From NCBI GenBank assembly GCA_963921935.1, contig OY998185.1, positions 64,867,717-64,931,716 on the forward strand: 64,000 bases of DNA, written 5' to 3'. Source of the DNA: Galeruca laticollis (Eukaryota; Arthropoda; Insecta; Coleoptera; Chrysomelidae). Both the position numbers and the translations under genes were made by a program. How positions within the stretch are numbered: position 1 is the stretch's first letter; every line of letters begins with the position of its first letter. Below the pieces are notes generated by a model. That model had not been told where the DNA came from. It was given only the letters and a program-made list of their open reading frames with translations, and did not search any database. Positions 60,479-64,000 of the stretch are shown here, piece by piece.

Positions 60479-60760
60479 TTATTGGTGCGATTCTCCAGTT
60501 CTTTGCGCAATTCTGTAAGAAACAATTTGTTGTGTTGGAGTTTTGTCATCCATAATGGAAAATTTGCTGGTTGAGCGAGTCTCTAAAACCTTTTTCTTAT
60601 TTTTTAGAATGTATTTGGCATCTGATTCGGTTGGCATGACTACTTTTAGCATACGGGGAAAGCGCTGATTTGGTTTGCCTTTCACAAAATTTGACGAATG
60701 TGAAGAAAAAAATTCAACTGATAATGGGTACTTACAGCAGTTCGTTCAAAATGCACTTTT
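60479..60760 (-). pseudogene. ORF1 C-terminal remnant
   Basis: RMLKVVMPTESDAKYILKNKKKV followed by SDR/TPTQQ-like sequence resembles the end of the ORF1 protein in insect jockey/CR1-like elements (usually RPLKVxLPSxxDAxxILKNKxxL). It is truncated upstream and the rest of ORF1 is not visible. Confidence 0.55.
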
Positions 60761-63000
60761 TAATTCACACCGGCAATACTAACACTTTAACAATTACGTA
60801 CAAAATTTTCAAAATATTCAAGTATTTAAAACTAGCAGCAAATTGATATTTTGATGGAGCAACGAAATGTGTGTATTTACCAAATCATAGGCGCACATAT
60901 CAATCCATATCTATTAGGAGGGGGGCAACCTAACTGATCTTGGACCTACAGATATATACGCTCATTCATAGCAGTAAATTTGTGAATGTTTACTTGTATT
61001 TTAAAAAACAAACAATTAAAAAATGTTTATTTCCAAAATAACACCATCCTCAATTATAAGATTAATCTTTTGGAAATTATTGCACCAACAAAATTATTCA
61101 GTTACTTTTCAGTCACAACAAAAACATTTACGTCCCATAATCTTAGTTAATTCAATTATTGTGGATATATTGTTATCAATAATAAATGAGGACAATAAAT
61201 CCAAGATAGATTATATCAACTGGAGGTGCTTAGCTAACATTAAGAATTTGTCAACCACAGTGAACATTTTAGTTGTTTGTCATCATGGAACAGTAAGTCT
61301 TATATATATTTTTTAATTTTATAGCCATTTTACAAAGTGTCCATTTTATTATCATTGTTAGTTAAACGTTTCTTAAAATTTTCGTACCAGAATTGTTTTG
61401 CTTTCAACATTACCACTACTTTAATTTCTACCACAATTACAATAAATTGTAACAATAATTACTCTTTACTTTTGCTTATATTAGAAATAGAATATACATC
61501 TTGATGCGTCCAAACCATCTCTTAAATATGATGTAAAAAATTAGTTGCTTTCAAGGTTATATTTAATCTATGCAGTAAACAGTGCTACTCATTAAAAATG
61601 AAAATAAATAACATCTAATAAATTTTTTAATTGCCTTTTATGAAAACTTTTAATATATTTTCTAGTATTTATTAGCAGTTATAGATGCAAAATAATTAAT
61701 TCATTATTTAAAGAAAAATGAGTGTGTAATTTGACGAAATCTCATACATTACATATCAACCAATAAGACATTTTTCTCCCCGTGCAAGAAAATGTGATAA
61801 CAACAACGCCGCCTAGAATTTCTGCATGACATTAAAATCTACTGGCTACTTTAACTCGAACCAAAATGATTTATCTTTTTTTTTTAATTGAAAAAGTTTT
61901 TTTCCTTTGAGTTCAGATCGCATATCTCCTTTCAATTTTATTCTAAATAATACTATTTCCACTGTGTAAAGATATATCACAAAAACATTTAAATATGACA
62001 TTTTGTTATCTATGATTTATTTTCTATTTATAAGTTTTAACGAACGTTACAAATATATTATAAAAATGGGGTACTTAATTTTAATGATCTTATTAGTATG
62101 TATTTTAAATTATAAAAAATATAAATTCGTGTTTCTAAATTACTTACAATGTGGAAAAATATCTAGTTGTCATTTGAACTAATTTAAACCCTGCAAGGAA
62201 AATTTCTGCAGAACTCACTTTCGTCAGTAACATTTATTTTATCAGCTTACCAAAAAGATAGGATATAAAACAAAATGATTTGTGTGTTTTCTTATTTTTC
62301 AATAGGTTTCTAATCATTAGCACTAAAACTGACAATAATATCATCAGTTATTAAAAATTAAGTTTTCTTAGAATATTTAGAAAAAGGTCAATTCATATTT
62401 ACATCTTCTTATCTCTTTAATAATGATTTTGTTCCCTTTTTGTAATGTATGCCAAGGACTTTTGTGACGCAATGCATTCGGAAGCATAAAATGACCATTA
62501 ATATTACTTTTTGGCCAAAAATGACCGATGGGGATTCATTTGAATATAAATATAGATTTACTGAGAGGTTATTTCCAGAATATCAAAGTAAATCCACTTT
62601 TTAAAACATCATTACATGTTTTAATACTATCGAAACATATTATTTCAATTCGAAATGGTTTTAATATCCGTATGCGCATTAAAATATTTATCTCACAATA
62701 AATGCTCCTACAAATTTTTTTCCGTTCTAGATAGATGGATAAATTCGAAAAAAAAAATAGAAACAATGAATATCTTAATTAATAAACAGTACCATTAACC
62801 ACAAAAACAATAAATCATTTTAAACAGATAAGTTAATTTCAATAATAAACAGCCCGGTCAAAATATCCACAATGTGCCTTACTTTTGAAATAAAAATTAT
62901 AACACAAACAAATTTTTATGGAGAACCAAAAAAAATATTTATTCTTTGTTGTGACACCAGTGATGATTCATGGTCCATATTGTCGATTAAATTGGCATGT
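60761..63000. other. No recognised gene; AT-rich spacer
   Basis: 2.2 kb with only short, low-complexity frames, such as 61,023-61,316 on plus, which has no recognisable domain. No tandem repeat, TIR or retroelement motif was found by reading both strands. It could be ancient decayed repeats. Confidence 0.55.
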
Positions 63001-63480
63001 TTAAATGGATTTCAACAAATAATTAATTGTAATTTTTGGTATGAAGGTTACCCTTGCCCTTCTCCACCTTCTAGGTATTATACCCACTGCTAGACTACTT
63101 CTGGTGATTTATATGGTTTAAAGGTACTTATTGCCCATTCCAACCGTTGTCTGGTAAATATTTTCTTAGCAATGTCCTAAAATCCTCTTTGCGGGAAGAA
63201 TCGATCGTTCCTCTTCATCATCCGTGTATGCTCCGTCTGGCTTTTTCAGCAACATTGTGGGGTTAGTTCCCCCATTTGCCATGACCTTTTGTAGTCTGGC
63301 CGCTGTGTGAGTGGAAGGGATCTTCATAAAAGGCTTGAAAATTAAGCCTTTTGGCCTTCCTAATCTCTTTATTTGAGTAAGATTTTCAGTATACCCCTGC
63401 CAATTTCCGTACCGAGCATCTTTATCTAATCGAACTTTTGACATTTGGTAGCTGGAATAAAAAGTTTCCATTATTGCCAC
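63001..63480 (-). pseudogene. Linker and first RT motifs of the same non-LTR element
   Basis: A 104-codon frame (63,480-63,166) has STHTAARLQKVMANGG and KKPDGAYTDDEEE, the usual linker between endonuclease and RT in this group. It is frameshifted relative to the endonuclease. Below 63,166 other frames give EWAISTFKPYKSPE and AVGIIPRRWRRARVTFIPK (start of RT). In between, where VDGIxPxLLQ should be, sequence is missing. It stops at 63,001-63,003. Confidence 0.7.
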
Positions 63481-63491
63481 ACTGATCTGTT

Positions 63492-63959
63492 CTACTTTTT
63501 GTTGCAGGTTGTATTTCTAGGATTTCGAATTGAAGAAATCCATGCGGTATCTCCATCTATCCTAAATTCGATAATCTTATGCTCGGAAACTGTTATCCAC
63601 CAATCTTTTACATTTTTCCAAGCAGCAACATTAACTATTGTAACATCCATTGCTCTCATGAAAAAAGTGGGGGTTATCCCCAGGTTTAAGGTCTCAAAGT
63701 TGTTTGCTAAGACATATTCTAAGATACACTCACATTTAGCGTTGTTGTTCGTGCTTCCCCACACGGTATTGTGTCCGATGGCATCACCACTAATTATGGT
63801 AGGCAGTCGTCTGCTGCTGCAGTGTCTCACTAGCTTTTGTACATCCTCTGGCAGTGTCATCGGCCCGTCTTCAGCGAAGTAGGCAGAGGAAATGACGTTC
63901 CCTCGGTCGATACCCCCAATGTTGTGGTGAACCATGATTGGAACTCGGTCTCGTGACAC
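63492..63959 (-). pseudogene. AP-like endonuclease, C-terminal half
   Basis: PEDVQKLVRHCSSRRLPTII followed by SGDAIGHNTVWGS (usually GDxNAHHxxWGS), then ILEYVLANNFETLNLGITPTF, DVTIVNVAAWKNVKDW and EHKIIEFRI. In active relatives GDxN and SDHxxI are catalytic. Here the Asn of GDxN is Ile and SDH reads SEH, so the nuclease is probably dead. The open frame continues past 63,959 toward the window end without a clear start. Confidence 0.78.
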
Positions 63960-64000
63960 GTATTTTGAAACACATATATTTTATATTATTTCTTATGAAT

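Larger units (their letters stand above)
58917..60760 (-). mobile_element. Jockey/CR1-like non-LTR retrotransposon, internally deleted
   Basis: In order on the minus strand: ORF1 end (60,760-60,479), a short piece of endonuclease (60,383-60,177), RT (60,244-59,028), a 3' UTR of about 110 nt and a (TAA)8 tail. Most of the endonuclease is missing. Several frameshifts and stops make it inactive. Confidence 0.82.
63001..64000 (-). mobile_element. R1/LOA/jockey-group non-LTR retrotransposon fragment, runs off the window
   Basis: The minus strand carries the second half of an AP-like endonuclease, the linker, and the first RT motifs, with frameshifts. It ends near 63,003 after FIPK-like RT motif 1. 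The 5' part lies beyond or is absent at the window edge. Confidence 0.75.

Noticed and set aside
61023..61316. 97-codon plus-strand frame in the AT-rich spacer
   Set aside because: Low-complexity, no known domain and no supporting structure; chance length is plausible.
62872..63093. 73-codon plus-strand frame near the last non-LTR fragment
   Set aside because: Its second half is the antisense of the RT motif 1 region, and the rest has no recognisable content.

Overview
The window looks like repeat-rich heterochromatin from an animal nuclear genome, most likely an insect and possibly a beetle. The evidence is AT-rich tandem satellites, a BEL/Pao retrotransposon, a Penelope-like element, a Tc1/mariner-type transposon with long inverted repeats, and several clades of broken non-LTR retrotransposons. 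I see no host gene, rRNA, tRNA or CRISPR array. The species cannot be fixed from the sequence alone.

Left two thirds (1-44,486): interleaved satellite families. Family A/B has a monomer of about 490 bp in two subtypes. A second unit of about 190-195 bp sits inside A monomers as blocks of 1-5 copies. A third unit of about 205 bp forms separate arrays. Array orientation flips at about 4,342, 6,903, 22,825 and 42,635, giving large mirror-image layouts. There are also higher-order repeats (about 1,478 bp, three monomers) and segmental duplications. A nearly intact young BEL/Pao element (7,079-13,318, LTRs 256 bp with 2 differences, 5-bp target duplication TCACC) is inserted in the A satellite. 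Its one long frame is interrupted by a single in-frame UAA between RNase H and integrase.

Middle (44,487-54,809): a Penelope-like element made of two truncated copies head to head, with a candidate hammerhead ribozyme, lies between 205-bp satellite units. It is followed by a degraded non-LTR element (ORF1 and endonuclease), a small mariner scrap, about 1.7 kb with nothing recognised, a Tc1/mariner-superfamily transposon with TIRs of about 490 bp and a frameshifted transposase, and a remnant of an arthropod repeat-associated protein.

Right (54,810-64,000): three different 5'-truncated non-LTR retrotransposons with a restriction-like endonuclease (R4/Dong-like) lie head to tail on the minus strand. 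Each ends in a (TAA)n tract, and the series begins at the (TAA)n tail of a jockey/CR1-like element. This looks like repeated insertion into TAA microsatellites. A featureless AT-rich stretch follows, then an endonuclease/RT fragment of another non-LTR element running off the window. None of the coding sequences looks like a host gene; the only near-complete one is the BEL/Pao polyprotein.
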